Source: Harmothoe impar
Lineage: Eukaryota; Annelida; Polychaeta; Phyllodocida; Polynoidae
NCBI GenBank assembly: GCA_947462335.1
Contig: OX381707.1
Span: 65,242,816 to 65,306,815, forward strand
DNA: 64,000 bases
Direction of reading: 5' to 3'
Positions 44,162 through 54,868 of the stretch are shown here, one piece after another. Each line of letters opens with the position of its first letter. Position 1 is the stretch's first letter. Position numbers and translations under genes: made by a program. The notes below the pieces were generated by a model, which was not told the origin of the DNA, searched no databases, and worked only from the letters and a program-made list of their open reading frames with translations.

Positions 44162-45539
44162 ATCATTGAACATTGTAGTTAGATCAGTTAGATTACACTT
44201 TTAGTAATGATTAGCAAAATTAATTTACCATTTGCTTGTCCCTTTTGGGTCTATCTTTTTATGACCATTTCTGGATGAGCCAATTTGTAGTATTGCAGTC
44301 TATATTGCTAACACTTCATTGAACCTACTTTGTCTCCCGTTTTTCTACACACACTTAAATTACAATCTACTTTGTCACCCACTTTCACCCCCCCCCCTAA
44401 CACACCCCCCCCCCCCTACCACCCCACCCCACATTGGACGAGCAGGAGGGCGGTATTCATTTCACAAACCTGATTACCCTTCAGCTCAACACGTGACTAA
44501 TTTACAAGTGTCCAATGAAATAAACCCATCCCGACCAATCCCTGGGAGACAAGAGTGGAGGGAGAGAGGAGGGGTGGGAGGGGGCTGCAACAGTTGGCAG
44601 TGTGATCGATTACTCAATTAGGTTAATTCAATTAAGACGATAATAGTAATGGCTGGCGTCACGCCGCCACTAATCACTTTGATGTTGAGAGGGGCTAGAA
44701 AGGGGTGAGAGGTGCAGGGAAAGTGGCGTCTGCTAGCAGGGATATAAAGTAGGGGAGTGGGGCTGTGTGGTTTGATTATAAATGGGGGAATGTATTAGGG
44801 TGTGATATAATGGTGGGGTTGATTTTGGGAGCATTATCATAAGTGACTGTGTATTTACCCTTAGTTATTCCTCATAAAAAATAACACAAAAATATGTGGA
44901 ACTGGACTTTGAGAGTAGAGGGGGTGACCGAGAAAGGTTCCTCTGTGTATACATGTATACAGAAGGATGTTACACACATGAGAGCTGTAATCTTAGTTAC
45001 TAGTGCCCTCATCCTCCTCGTCCTCCTCCCCATCCCCCTACCTCTTACTACCCCCTCCCCCCCTCATGGGGAGCAGCTCCGAGCTAATCACTCCACAAGG
45101 CGGCATGAGCTGCTCATTAACTCACAGCAAAGTGGTATTTAGCCGCAGATTGCTCTCGCTCCATCTTTTCAGTTTTTTCTTTTCCTTTTTATTATTTTAT
45201 CAATTGGCGTCCATTTTGTTGTGCTGATAAGGCAACCGGTGGGCGATTTGTTGGGTGTCGGGCTGGGACGTGGCACAAGAAACAGACGTTGAGGGTGATG
45301 GATTAGAGGTAGGGCTGAATATGATAGTGGGTGGGATTGTCTCATTAGTTGTGGGGTAGGTGGGGCCTGGAAAGAATGGAAGGTAGGGAGTGTGTGTGGA
45401 ATGAGTGTGTGTGGAAGGGGTGGTGATTGATGTGCATTCACAGGCTGACTTTGATACATACATTCCCGAGGAACGTGCAGTGTCAGAACGCATATGATAA
45501 CAAAAAAACGTGTATTCCTAGAAGTATTGGATAGAATTC
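44162..45539. other. intron stretch including a GAGCAGCTC pair
   Basis: GAGCAGCTC at 45071-45079 and its reverse form at 45107-45115 face each other 27 bp apart, with GAGCTAATCACTCC between. C9 and C12 tracts lie at about 44388 and 44405. No gene. Confidence 0.45.
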
Positions 45540-45716
45540 CAGTGGCGGATCCAGGATTTGGAAAAGGAGGGGGCGCGCCCCCTTTTCTAGGCCAAAGGAG
45601 GGGGCGCACCCCCTATTTTTGACCAAAATTGGGGTCTAAAAAAACAGTCAAACTCTTAACTACAGGCAAAAAGGAGGGGGCGCGCGCCCCCGCGCCCCCC
45701 TCTAAATCCGCCACTG
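45540..45716. repeat. hAT-like MITE with AATTC target duplication
   Basis: 177 bp from CAGTGGCGGATCCAGG to CTAAATCCGCCACTG, flanked on both sides by AATTC (45535-45539 and 45717-45721), a 5-bp target-site duplication. The interior has three GGAGGGGGCGC blocks. CAG-G-GGCG ends with 5-bp duplications resemble the hAT5-type group, but without a transposase the superfamily is inference. Confidence 0.82.
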
Positions 45717-46707
45717 AATTCATGGCCACTTGTGCCACTTTACAGGATACAATATAAATGATATTCATGTAACTAGTATACAATGCCGTGTGGATGGGCC
45801 TGTAGACTCGACATAATTATGTAAAACCTAGCATGTAAAATCCTAAATAGAACACCCGGAATAGAATATCATTGAAACAGACTTTGAGAGCATCCTTTTT
45901 ATTTATGATAATATGGCCGGAAGTTGATACTGAATAAAAATGATAAATCCTTAAATAAAATCCACTATAGGACCACGAGTAAAAGCTAACTACAGTGACA
46001 ACAGAGATGACCGAGATTGTCAACAAAGTGCTAGTGCAGTATTAATGATATACAAATCGGGTTGCTGACAACATTATTTCCCCTCTATTTGCTTTGCGAT
46101 GGGTCCGTTACCATGACACTGCTCTATTTGCTGTTGTGACATCAACATTAAAGAGGGGCCTTTATTCCTATTCAGGATGCTACATCCCTGATTAATGTCA
46201 CGGGGCGGGTCAGTGTAAAAAATGGACACAACCGTTAGTTGAGCAACTATTATATTCCATCCAATTTATAGACTCTATACAGGTATACCTCTGCTTTGGA
46301 TTTGAATTTGAATCACAGACACATGGAAAAGTATAATCCTGTGATTTTTAATTCGAAGAGATACACTGGCCATGTAAGAAAACCCAAGGTAAAAAGATAA
46401 GAACTTGAGAGTTATTAAGTGTTTTGTGGCGGTGCAGGGTGGGAGGATAGGTGGGTGGTCATGTAGGCAGTTGTTGGGTGATGGAAAGGGGTGTAGTGTT
46501 TTCTGGGGGTTGGGTGGGGCTGGGTGGATATGGGGTGTTGCTGCATTGTTTCTGAATGATTGGTGACTTGGGATGGCCTTCACTGACACGCAGATGTCGG
46601 CTAGCTCAAGGTGAGAGGATTCGACAGGTGTCGGCGGGATAGGTTACCAGTATGGGGGTGGGGTGGGGGGTGGTCGGGACAATGGGGGGTCTAGATGGGG
46701 GCCCCCC
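45717..46707. other. intron stretch, nothing recognised
   Basis: Non-coding; one RFX-like GTTACCATGACAC lies near 46107. ORFs are short. Confidence 0.45.
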
Positions 46708-46910
46708 CATGTCGCATGTCGAATTTAAGAAATGGCCATGTCATGTCACTTAAAATTATCATGTCCCATGTCGCCCCTAAGAACCTGCCATGTCCCATGT
46801 CGATTTTAAGAAATACCCTATGTCATGTCACTAACATTTTCCCTCATGTCACTAAGCTCCATGTCGCATGTCGATTTTAAGAAATGGCCATGTCGCCATG
46901 TCGAATTTAG
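46708..46910. repeat. degenerate array of ATGTC words
   Basis: About fifteen copies of ATGTC in 200 bp, mostly as CATGTCGCATGTCG or CATGTCCCATGTCG pairs separated by ATTTTAAGAAATGGC or similar. The highest-order unit is 35-60 bp and irregular. The flanks GGGGGGTCTAGATGGGGG and GGGGTCTACCCCCAT are related strings, so the array may lie inside a mobile element. Confidence 0.8.
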
Positions 46911-48541
46911 GGGTCTACCCCCATACAATGGGATGAGCCACCCCTGGGGTGCAAGGGACAAGCTATAGGGACAATCTACCAAATATTTCTGATACCAGTA
47001 GTTCACCCTCACTAATACTGCACCACACCGAATGTCCAATATAGACCTAATGATGAAGATCAACAAAATGGTGGTGTGTGGCAGTGCCTCTACCCAAAAA
47101 GATATATTATATTGATTAACAGACCAAAGAAAAACACAAAAAAACACAATTAGGACAGGCTACTAAACTTTCCCTGTAAAATGTACAGATACTCCCGTCT
47201 TTTTTGTTACCAGACTCAGCTATATCCACACTCTCCGACACCTCAACTACCCCACCCCTGTTGATGTGCTAACCAATCCCCCTACCTGTTCCCATCCTCA
47301 GCGGGCGTTGATTTCCCTCCTGACCAGTCCCCACACCTTTGTACCCACCAGGAGGCCGAGTGCTAATAGAATACCAGCCTCCCCCACACCACACCCCTAT
47401 CCCTACACCACCTCCTCCCCATCGTGTTTTATGTGATTTTAAATACCTGTGAGAGGTAATTTAGTTTAGCCTACATCGCCGCAGTTTCTCTCTCAATGCC
47501 CAGCAAACCCACTCCTTTCTTGGCCACCCCGACATCACAGCACCCTATCTCATCCTTCAAGCCGTACCCGGTAATTTCAGAAGATGGAGAATGTGGGGGT
47601 GACTGGGTTGAGGATGGGTGGGTCATTTGAAAGTGCAACGTTGGGAACTGGGCGTTCAGGATAGGGGATTGGTTGCTAAGGACACTACCAAAGCAGCACC
47701 GGAAATGACAATAGGAGGCTGTGCGCGCAGCACCTGAACAAAGTGCCCGGATCTTAGACCTGCTCATTAATCTGTACCCTAAGTACTAAGGGGTGGGAAG
47801 GTACGGGTATTTAACGTTGGGGTCGCCTTTAATGTCCACTTGTAGCCCCCGTAGACGCCTTGAGTGCAAGGTGTGGGCTTACCGACAGCAGACTACCATC
47901 ATTTCCCGCCTAAATTGCATCTCATCGGTGTCATCCTCCCTGCCTCCATTCTTCATGTGGCTATTTATTTATAAATAAGAGGGAGGGGGTTGGGTGGTGT
48001 CGGGAAAGGGAGGTGTTCAAGTGGGAGGGGGTTTATTTAAATGGTTTTGAATGTCGTGAAATGTTGCTAAACTGTTGTCGCTAACGACGTGCTACGTCAT
48101 TAACGTCACGACACCTGATGTCAAGAGCAACGTGTAAAAACGGGGTGAAATAGATAGGCTGGACGTCCAACGGTCCCAGTTGGTGTCCAGGAAAGGGTGG
48201 ACACCGAGGGGTGTTGACACTTTCGCTAGGTGCAAAGGTGTGGCAAAAGGGAGGGTACTGTTTACGACAATGCCCTTTTCCCAGATGACAACAATGTGTA
48301 TTGCAGGCTGCATGGCTGATGGTGTTCGTCAACCAGATCCATCTGCATCCCCCTCCGATGACCATCAGCCCTTGCGAAAGTTTACAAATGAGGTAATCAT
48401 TTTTCAACACCCTCTCCACCCTACGCACTAATAGATCCTAGAAAATATGCATAGCTCCGATGCCATCGATGCTTAACAACAGAGAGGCTGTTAGAAGTAT
48501 GGCTGTGGTCACAATAACAAAATACCACCTACCATCATCCA
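46911..48541. other. intron stretch with a small CRE group
   Basis: Mostly featureless. ACGTCA occurs at 48094 and 48103 within a CpG-rich patch (48075-48115). No gene. Confidence 0.45.
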
Positions 48542-48570
48542 GTGACATCATTAATTTTGTGAGCGTTCCC
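48542..48570. repeat. fragment of GAACGTTC-ended MITE
   Basis: GTGACATCATTAATTTTGTG plus AGCGTTCCC matches the right end of the copies at 6168, 6923 and 17768. No left end is identifiable within 300 bp, so it is truncated. Another possible relic, GTGACGTAATTTGCGA, is at 49797-49812. Confidence 0.55.
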
Positions 48571-48736
48571 CTGTATGTAGAGTAGTGTACTTTTCAATCA
48601 ATATTAAGTGCCTGTGGTGCCACAGGTGTGAACGTTCTAAGTAGTCTCCCTGAGAGGTGTTTACATGGTGTGAGGTGTGACTGTTGGGGAGGTGGGAGAG
48701 GTGGCTGTGTGTGGCTCTACAGTAGCTACTATAGTG

Positions 48737-48980
48737 TTAACCCTTTAAGGATACATGTCGCTAAAAGATGACATTTGTCATCATAATGCACCAATGCAGC
48801 CCCATACTGACGCGATAAGCATCCATGTGCCGACCCTTTGGGAGTATATCGACCCCATATATAGGGTCGGCATGATGCTTGAATGCAGAACTGGCGAGTT
48901 ACTCACCAGGGCTGCGTTCATATATCATGACGACCAAGGGCATGATGCATTAATGCACTACGTCGCCTTTAAATGGCTAA
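48737..48980. repeat. TTAA-flanked piggyBac-like MITE, copy 3
   Basis: 244 bp from TTAACCCTTTAAGGATACA to CCTTTAAATGGCTAA. Contains the inner dyad GCCGACCC and GGGTCGGC and the words ATAAGCATCCATGTGC and CATGATGC. Its interior word CATACTGACGCGATAAGC recurs nearly unchanged near 57284. Confidence 0.8.
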
Positions 48981-49729
48981 CACCAGGGGGTAGGGTCTCC
49001 CCAGGTCCCCTTACCCCCACGTGTCACAACCACCATTTACGGCGTGCTTTATGGGCATTTTAGTGAATTTCCATCTACAAGGCAACACCCATTCCAAATA
49101 AAATGATCGATATATTTCCACAAGGCACCTTTTTAATGGATTAGAGCTCGCCGTAAATCAAAACATATTGGGAAAAGTCGATGGGAAAATGATTCAAAAC
49201 ATATTGAGTGGAGTGTTTATCAATATAATATGGAATGCATACCGTGGTGATTTTATAAAGTGCAAGTACACAGAGAATAATGAAAATTGGTAACAGAGCC
49301 TCATGAAATTACAGGTTTGACACTCAAATGTGTGGTTTGGGTTTGGGATATTGCGGTTGCTCCTTCAAGTGGTCGCAAGGGACTCCGCTATAGGACATCC
49401 GTGTTTTAAGCCTCAATTACATGTGGGTTTGTAATGCGTTGGGATACTAATAGAGAAGCCACATATAGCTACCTTTATAAAGCTTCCCACCACATCAAGG
49501 ACATACCAACACCAAGATCTCCAGCACAGAATTCCACTTCTATTATATAGATACATGTCTACTGCACCGATCTGAGCCACAGGCCCGTTAAACAGGGGTT
49601 TGTTGGCGAGTGGTGGTCTGTAGGTTGAAGTGGGGGAGGTGGGGGGGGGGGGGGGTGTTGATATAGGATGCCCACTTAGAGAGGCAATTATCTCTATTAT
49701 ACAGACACCCAGATTAAAGGGTCACTATC

Positions 49730-49880
49730 ACGTCACCGCCTACCCGGCAACGTCAGGGCGACGTAATGACGGGTCGCGTCCACAGTGACGTCAGTCGTGA
49801 CGTAATTTGCGACATAACGACGTTGACCGCGCGTCGTGCTTAGCGACATTTAACGACGGATGTCCCAATAAATGATGGAG
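49730..49880. promoter_or_regulatory. CpG-rich CRE cluster
   Basis: ACGTCA or TGACGTCA at 49730, 49750 and 49786, further ACGT half-sites and TGACGTAAT to 49805, in a strongly CpG-rich patch, followed by a TCF-like GATCAAAGG (~49910). One part (49797-49812) equals the terminus of the GAACGTTC MITE, so some CREs here may come from a mobile element. Confidence 0.42.
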
Positions 49881-50321
49881 GTGGCAGCGCTAACGAGGCG
49901 GCGTCAAGTGATCAAAGGTTGTGTGAGTGTGTGATTGTGTGTGATGGTGTGTGATGGTTCAGGTGAGATAGGTGTATCGGGACCCTAACCGCCCACTGCC
50001 GTCCGCCTCCCGTTGCACTGCTGACCGCCCATCTACGTCCACCGCCCTTCTCCAGCCTCTTAAGAGTGGAGTGGCTTCCCCATGCATTCTAGCTCCATTT
50101 AGAATGAGTATACAATGTAGTACCAAGTTCCTGAATATTATAATAACTGCCTTTTGGGGGATGTGCAAGTCTTCGTGAATATTTTGAATTTAGCTCAATT
50201 GAGGCGAAGACGCGGACATGACATAATGCATATATTATGATTCAAAATTTAAATCCTTTACCATAGGGATGAAAATAGATATGGTTAAATTCGGCCAAAA
50301 AGTCGGTGAGGAAACACGCGC

Positions 50322-50479
50322 CAGGGGCGTGGCAACCGGGGGGGACGGGGGGACATGTCCCCCCCACTTTTGACCAGCCCCAAAAAAGGTCAAACCAAAA
50401 AGGTCAAGTAAAAAGGGGTCAAAAAGGGTCAAAATACCCCTTAGTCCCCCCTACTTGGAAACTGCTTGCCACGCCCCTG
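50322..50479. repeat. hAT-like MITE with CGCGC target duplication
   Basis: 158 bp from CAGGGGCGTGGCAACC to GCTTGCCACGCCCCTG, flanked by CGCGC on both sides (50317-50321 and 50480-50484). The interior repeats AAAAAGGTCAAA words. It has the same 5-bp duplication length as the element at 45540 but distinct ends. Confidence 0.85.
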
Positions 50480-51279
50480 CGCGCTCCCCGCCCTTGTATA
50501 TAGGATTTTAAAACGCCTCGTGGATCTCATCTCCCGGGGTCTCTTCTACATAAAAGCTGCTGGTGATGGGCGGAGAGTGAGAATACCACAAATTTGAGGG
50601 CACTGCCCCGACATTTCTAAGTACTTCCTTCGAGCTTTGTGATCTGCGTCAACCTACACCGCAGTTCTAGAATCTCCCCTAAACAAATAAATTATGCATG
50701 CCATGTGATATCCCAAGCGCCCCTCAGGCTTTCAAACTGCGAATATAATATATCAATTGACTATGAAAACGCTTTTTATCTACACAAGGTGTGAATATCA
50801 CGATGAGAAACAACCCACAATTTGCGACCAAATTCAGATAAATGGAAATGGTCCCTACTTATATCATATCTCACTCACACATCATAACTGCATTGACGAC
50901 ATAATTGAAACGTTATAACTTTGAAGTTGGAGCTAAGCGTGGGCCCCATCCGTCAACATCCAGTCCATATGCCGGTTAGCCACCCCTCCCACCCCTCAAG
51001 CACCATCAAATTTTCATCGCTTACGATAACCATACGTCAGAGGCCATTTCTCGCGTAGAGACCAATAAAACATATTCTCGCCTAGCGGCGCCAGATTTCT
51101 TTCATCTGCAATTGCAGCCTGTTAGCACTATAGAGGAGGCCTATAAATAAATGCCATATTTCAGGGGGCTCTGGCATTGCGGCTAGTCTTGTCCTAGCCT
51201 GAATTATTTAACTATGTGTAGCTATAAAATTGGATGACTCCACATGGTCGATTCTTATACGACTATTATGTAAACAAAG

Positions 51280-51331
51280 CAGGGGCGGATCCAGGGGTTG
51301 TTTGGTGGACCCCCTCCTGGATCCGCCCTTG
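51280..51331. repeat. minimal hairpin related to the CAGTGGCGGATCCAG element
   Basis: CAGGGGCGGATCCAGG and CCTGGATCCGCCCTTG are inverted within 52 bp. The ends match the 45540 element apart from one or two bases, so this is probably an internally deleted copy. No clear target duplication. Confidence 0.7.
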
Positions 51332-51523
51332 GATTCAACCGTACAGAAATATCAGTGACATTGAAGAAATCCTCAGTCTCGAAGGGCAACAATGTGCAGT
51401 CAGTACGAGGGAAAGTTTACATGAAAGGATTGTTACCATTACAGACTGCAACAAGACTATACCCACTCATTCAGTGTAATCTGCAGGGCGGGTCTGTGTA
51501 CTTCTGAGGGAGGCACGGGATCT

Positions 51524-51532
51524 GAGCAGCTC
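51524..51532. promoter_or_regulatory. single GAGCAGCTC site
   Basis: TGAGCAGCTCA, here an extended inverted repeat of 11 bases. It is the most upstream occurrence relative to Lbx exon 2. Confidence 0.4.
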
Positions 51533-52303
51533 AGGGTGATAGATCTCATCCAGGGGTTGGACGCGACACCCTTGTCGCTCCACGACACACGTGGTCGGGG
51601 TTAAGTCCTTGTTCGCGCGGCCACATTTTAATATTCACCTCACCAAGTCGGCATAACTGCGGCCTGCGCGTGCGGCCGACGACTGATACGGCTCTAACTA
51701 CCCTGCCCCCTCTCACCCCTGCCCCCTCCACCACACAGATAATCATATTCGCTGCCTTTATAGAGCTATACATTTCGCGTCCACCCGGATTCCAGGCCTG
51801 AGAACAATTATATTAAGGACCCACAGGTTAAAGTTGCTGTCAGATGAGGTTAACGGGAAAGTGTAACATTCTAGTTTGGGTGCAGGGTGTGATATATTTC
51901 ACATTTGTTTACCGATTGAATTATGCCGGCCTCGGCAGTGATCAGGGTCATTATTGTCTGCTTGGTATAATAATGTTTGTTAAGTTTGCCAACATTAATA
52001 ATAAATGTACTTTTATTAAAGGTTAAAGTGTTCTCTATGAAGCTAAATGCGAGGTTCCTATCCGTATTCATGCACATTACCTCAGCCCCTATTAACATGA
52101 TTGTTTACAAATATTATTGCACCCTTGGAAGCGAAATAAATATATCATTATTCTTCAGAAACTATTAAGGTGGTGTGTATACATTTATGTGATGCACGTC
52201 ACAGTAGGGTTCAGTCTATATTTATATACAATGACTCACTAATATACTCACTGCCACGTCCCCCTGCAATCTTCACCCAAATACCAAAAACTGCTGGCAG
52301 CAT

Positions 52304-52502
52304 TTAACCCTTTAAGGACGTCATGATGCCTCAATGCTCATTTTGTCACCATGATGCACCGAAGCAGGTGAGTAACTCGCCGATATTTCATATATCGCAG
52401 CAAACCGAGCCTGCGTGTGTGTATCACCTCGTAGGCTCAGTATGATGCACTCGTGAAGCGTCAAGCTGAAAAGGTTCGGTTATCCTGCCCTAAAAGGGTT
52501 AA
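52304..52502. repeat. TTAA-flanked piggyBac-like MITE, copy 4
   Basis: 199 bp with TTAACCCTTTAAGGACGTCA on the left and CCTAAAAGGGTTAA on the right. The interior holds CATGATGCACCGAAGCAGG, parallel to the interior of copy 3. Confidence 0.8.
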
Positions 52503-53849
52503 TATACTGCGTACTGGGCTCCAACAAGTTGCCTATCAAATTCCTTCCCGGAGCAGGACAGGGGGTGTGGATGGTGAGGCGGCTGCTGGAGGAGTAAGGT
52601 TGGGGGGGGGGGGGGGCTGACGGCACCCCTTGTTGGGCCCGTCAAAATTTTGACATGGCTGACCACATGATTGGGATGACGAAGTGGTCGTTATGAGGTT
52701 TGAGACAGCCGCACCCTACGCCTTATATTCCTAACGTCTCCCACACTATTTTAAAACAGAGTCATAGGCCTTCTTCCACGTCTGCACCCAATGCCTTGGA
52801 AGTCTCGGGGTAAGTCTGCAACTGCCACCTATATATAACTCTATCTCTCCAACAAGCAAAATGACCCCACTCCCCTCAATGTCCTCCTCGCGTTTTGAAT
52901 TTCAAAACAACCATCACCTAAATATTTCATGTGGCTTTCGTTCTCTGAAAGACCCGAAACAAGCGGGTTTATTTTCGGGTTCTGAATGCAACACATTCTA
53001 TGGAACATGTTCCTGATTACTTTATAACATCTTACTTGACTCAAGCAGCTAGCAAAATCATCTTAATGCCATATTCACGATTGAATAAGTACCGGTAGTG
53101 TATGAGTGTGCTGCTGTAGCCTCCCGGGTAGCCTCCTCACTCAAGGCTCGACATTGGACAGAAAATAATCGGAGAACGATTAGGTGAGAACTGAGTAAGT
53201 GAGGTTAAATGGTCATGTTAGACGGTCGCGCCTTGCAAAGGGAAACAATTTACACTTAAAAGGCCGGGGTTGTTTCACAAACACCCCTGGCCTGGCGCTG
53301 TACAAATGACGCGGCTGCTTCGACATGACAGACCTCCGTGCAACACTTGAAACAGGAACTAGATCTATAGGAGCTGAGTATGTTGGGGCATGTGGCGCGG
53401 ATCATGAACTCCCGGTCTTTACTCCAAAAATATACTGTATTGTCAAATCTGTACTACATGTATCATGAAGTATACGGTTGAAAATGGATAATGTGCATTG
53501 TCAATACATGTACAAGTATGTACACATTCACGTATCACGGACTTCCTCTCTCATATCAATTTGGTAAAATTAAACATTCCCAAAAAAAACACTCAAATAA
53601 TCATGAAAATCATTGAACTTTTCAAAAGCGAGAGATATTATTCCCGGATATGATGTTATGTAACTGGTCGCATATGATTCTGCAAGACCTCACAGAGCTA
53701 TCCTATACCTAGTCTATCTTCCTATACCAATGCCCTGAAGGATAGGGGGCGATAGGTTCAGGGGGTATGGGAGGATGCAGTGTGGGGTATATAGCTGGAA
53801 TAGGGTGTGTGTATGTGTTCCATGTTGGTCGGCAGCTCGGTGGGGTCGT
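52503..53849. other. intron stretch, nothing recognised
   Basis: Non-coding. A G14 run lies at 52602-52615; TACATGTA occurs at about 53457 and 53505. Confidence 0.45.
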
Positions 53850-54080
53850 GTTTCAGGCTGATTTCCCCTCCCCTTGCCCCGGGTGCCGACACCAGAACGC
53901 GGTCGGGCTGTGCGGCGGTGGACGCGGCGCGCCGTGATGTGAACCAGGCGGGCGGCAATGAAGCGCCGGCCGCGCGTCGTTCGTCTTCATTACGGCGCTA
54001 AACGCCTTGTCGTCGCCGTAACGCCGACCCTGGTGACAACAAGCCTCCCTCCTCCCTCCCCTCCAGGCCGACACGGACAT
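53850..54080. promoter_or_regulatory. CpG island-like patch
   Basis: High CpG density with strings such as GGCGCGCCG, CGGCCGCGCGTCG and CGTCGTCGCCG. It lacks the clear YY1/NRF1/ETS set seen at 14.0 kb. Overlapping ORFs on both strands are alanine/arginine-rich GC artefacts. Confidence 0.35.
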
Positions 54081-54819
54081 GGAGATCGGCTGACGCGCCC
54101 TCTCTCCCTCTCTCCCCTGGAGGAGGGGTTAAATGAAAGATGATGGCTGATCTCTGCATTACACCGTGATACGGCCCGGCTTGCCATCCCTATCCTACAC
54201 GAGTCCTTCTCTGATCTTGGCTAGATCTACAGGTATCCCTAGCTTGTTTGTCTTTAGGTTGATTACATACCTGCGAAATGTCATGTATATTCCTCTCTAG
54301 AGAAGCCATGAGGTGAAAGTGATACAAAAAACACCCGATCAGAACCCCTTATCCCCTTGCCTTCTTGCTTGCCACTCCCTGGTGTAGGCGATGGCGACTT
54401 CATAATTATGTGTAACACTGCATGAATGTTGATATTTAAGCAGAAATGCATGTATTGAACTATAAAGTATATACACCAGTGTCCGTTCTGCTGGCGTTGC
54501 TTCCCATGGGCTTCCCATTCTGCAGCAGCATTCTCTTTAATTCGGACATGGAATAATGATTCGTCCCACATGCATTATTACCTTGATGCCCCCCCCCCCC
54601 CCCCGCTCCCGACGTCTGTAGATCTGGAGGCCTTTGGGAGGACCGTGGAGGAGCCCCCGACGGTCATGTCTCTATCTACTGCTGATGACATACACAGACG
54701 CCGTACACATTAAGGCACTGACCCTCAGGAGGGGCCGCATGTGTGACAGGGCGACGTGGCAGCAAGAGATGAAAGCTCAGCCAAAAGGACTCAGATATCA
54801 TGGCGGAAGGAGAGCGGCG

Positions 54820-54868
54820 GTCAGAATGGGTGGCAGTCAGAATGGGTGGCAGTCAGAATGGGTGGCAG
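54820..54868. repeat. 16-bp tandem repeat, 3 units
   Basis: GTCAGAATGGGTGGCA is repeated three times exactly and then ends in GTG. A small, young tandem expansion. Confidence 0.9.

Noticed and set aside
51546..51773. 75-codon minus ORF with varied composition
   Set aside because: Looks as if it could be a repeat-encoded frame, but I could not identify the family or any catalytic motif.
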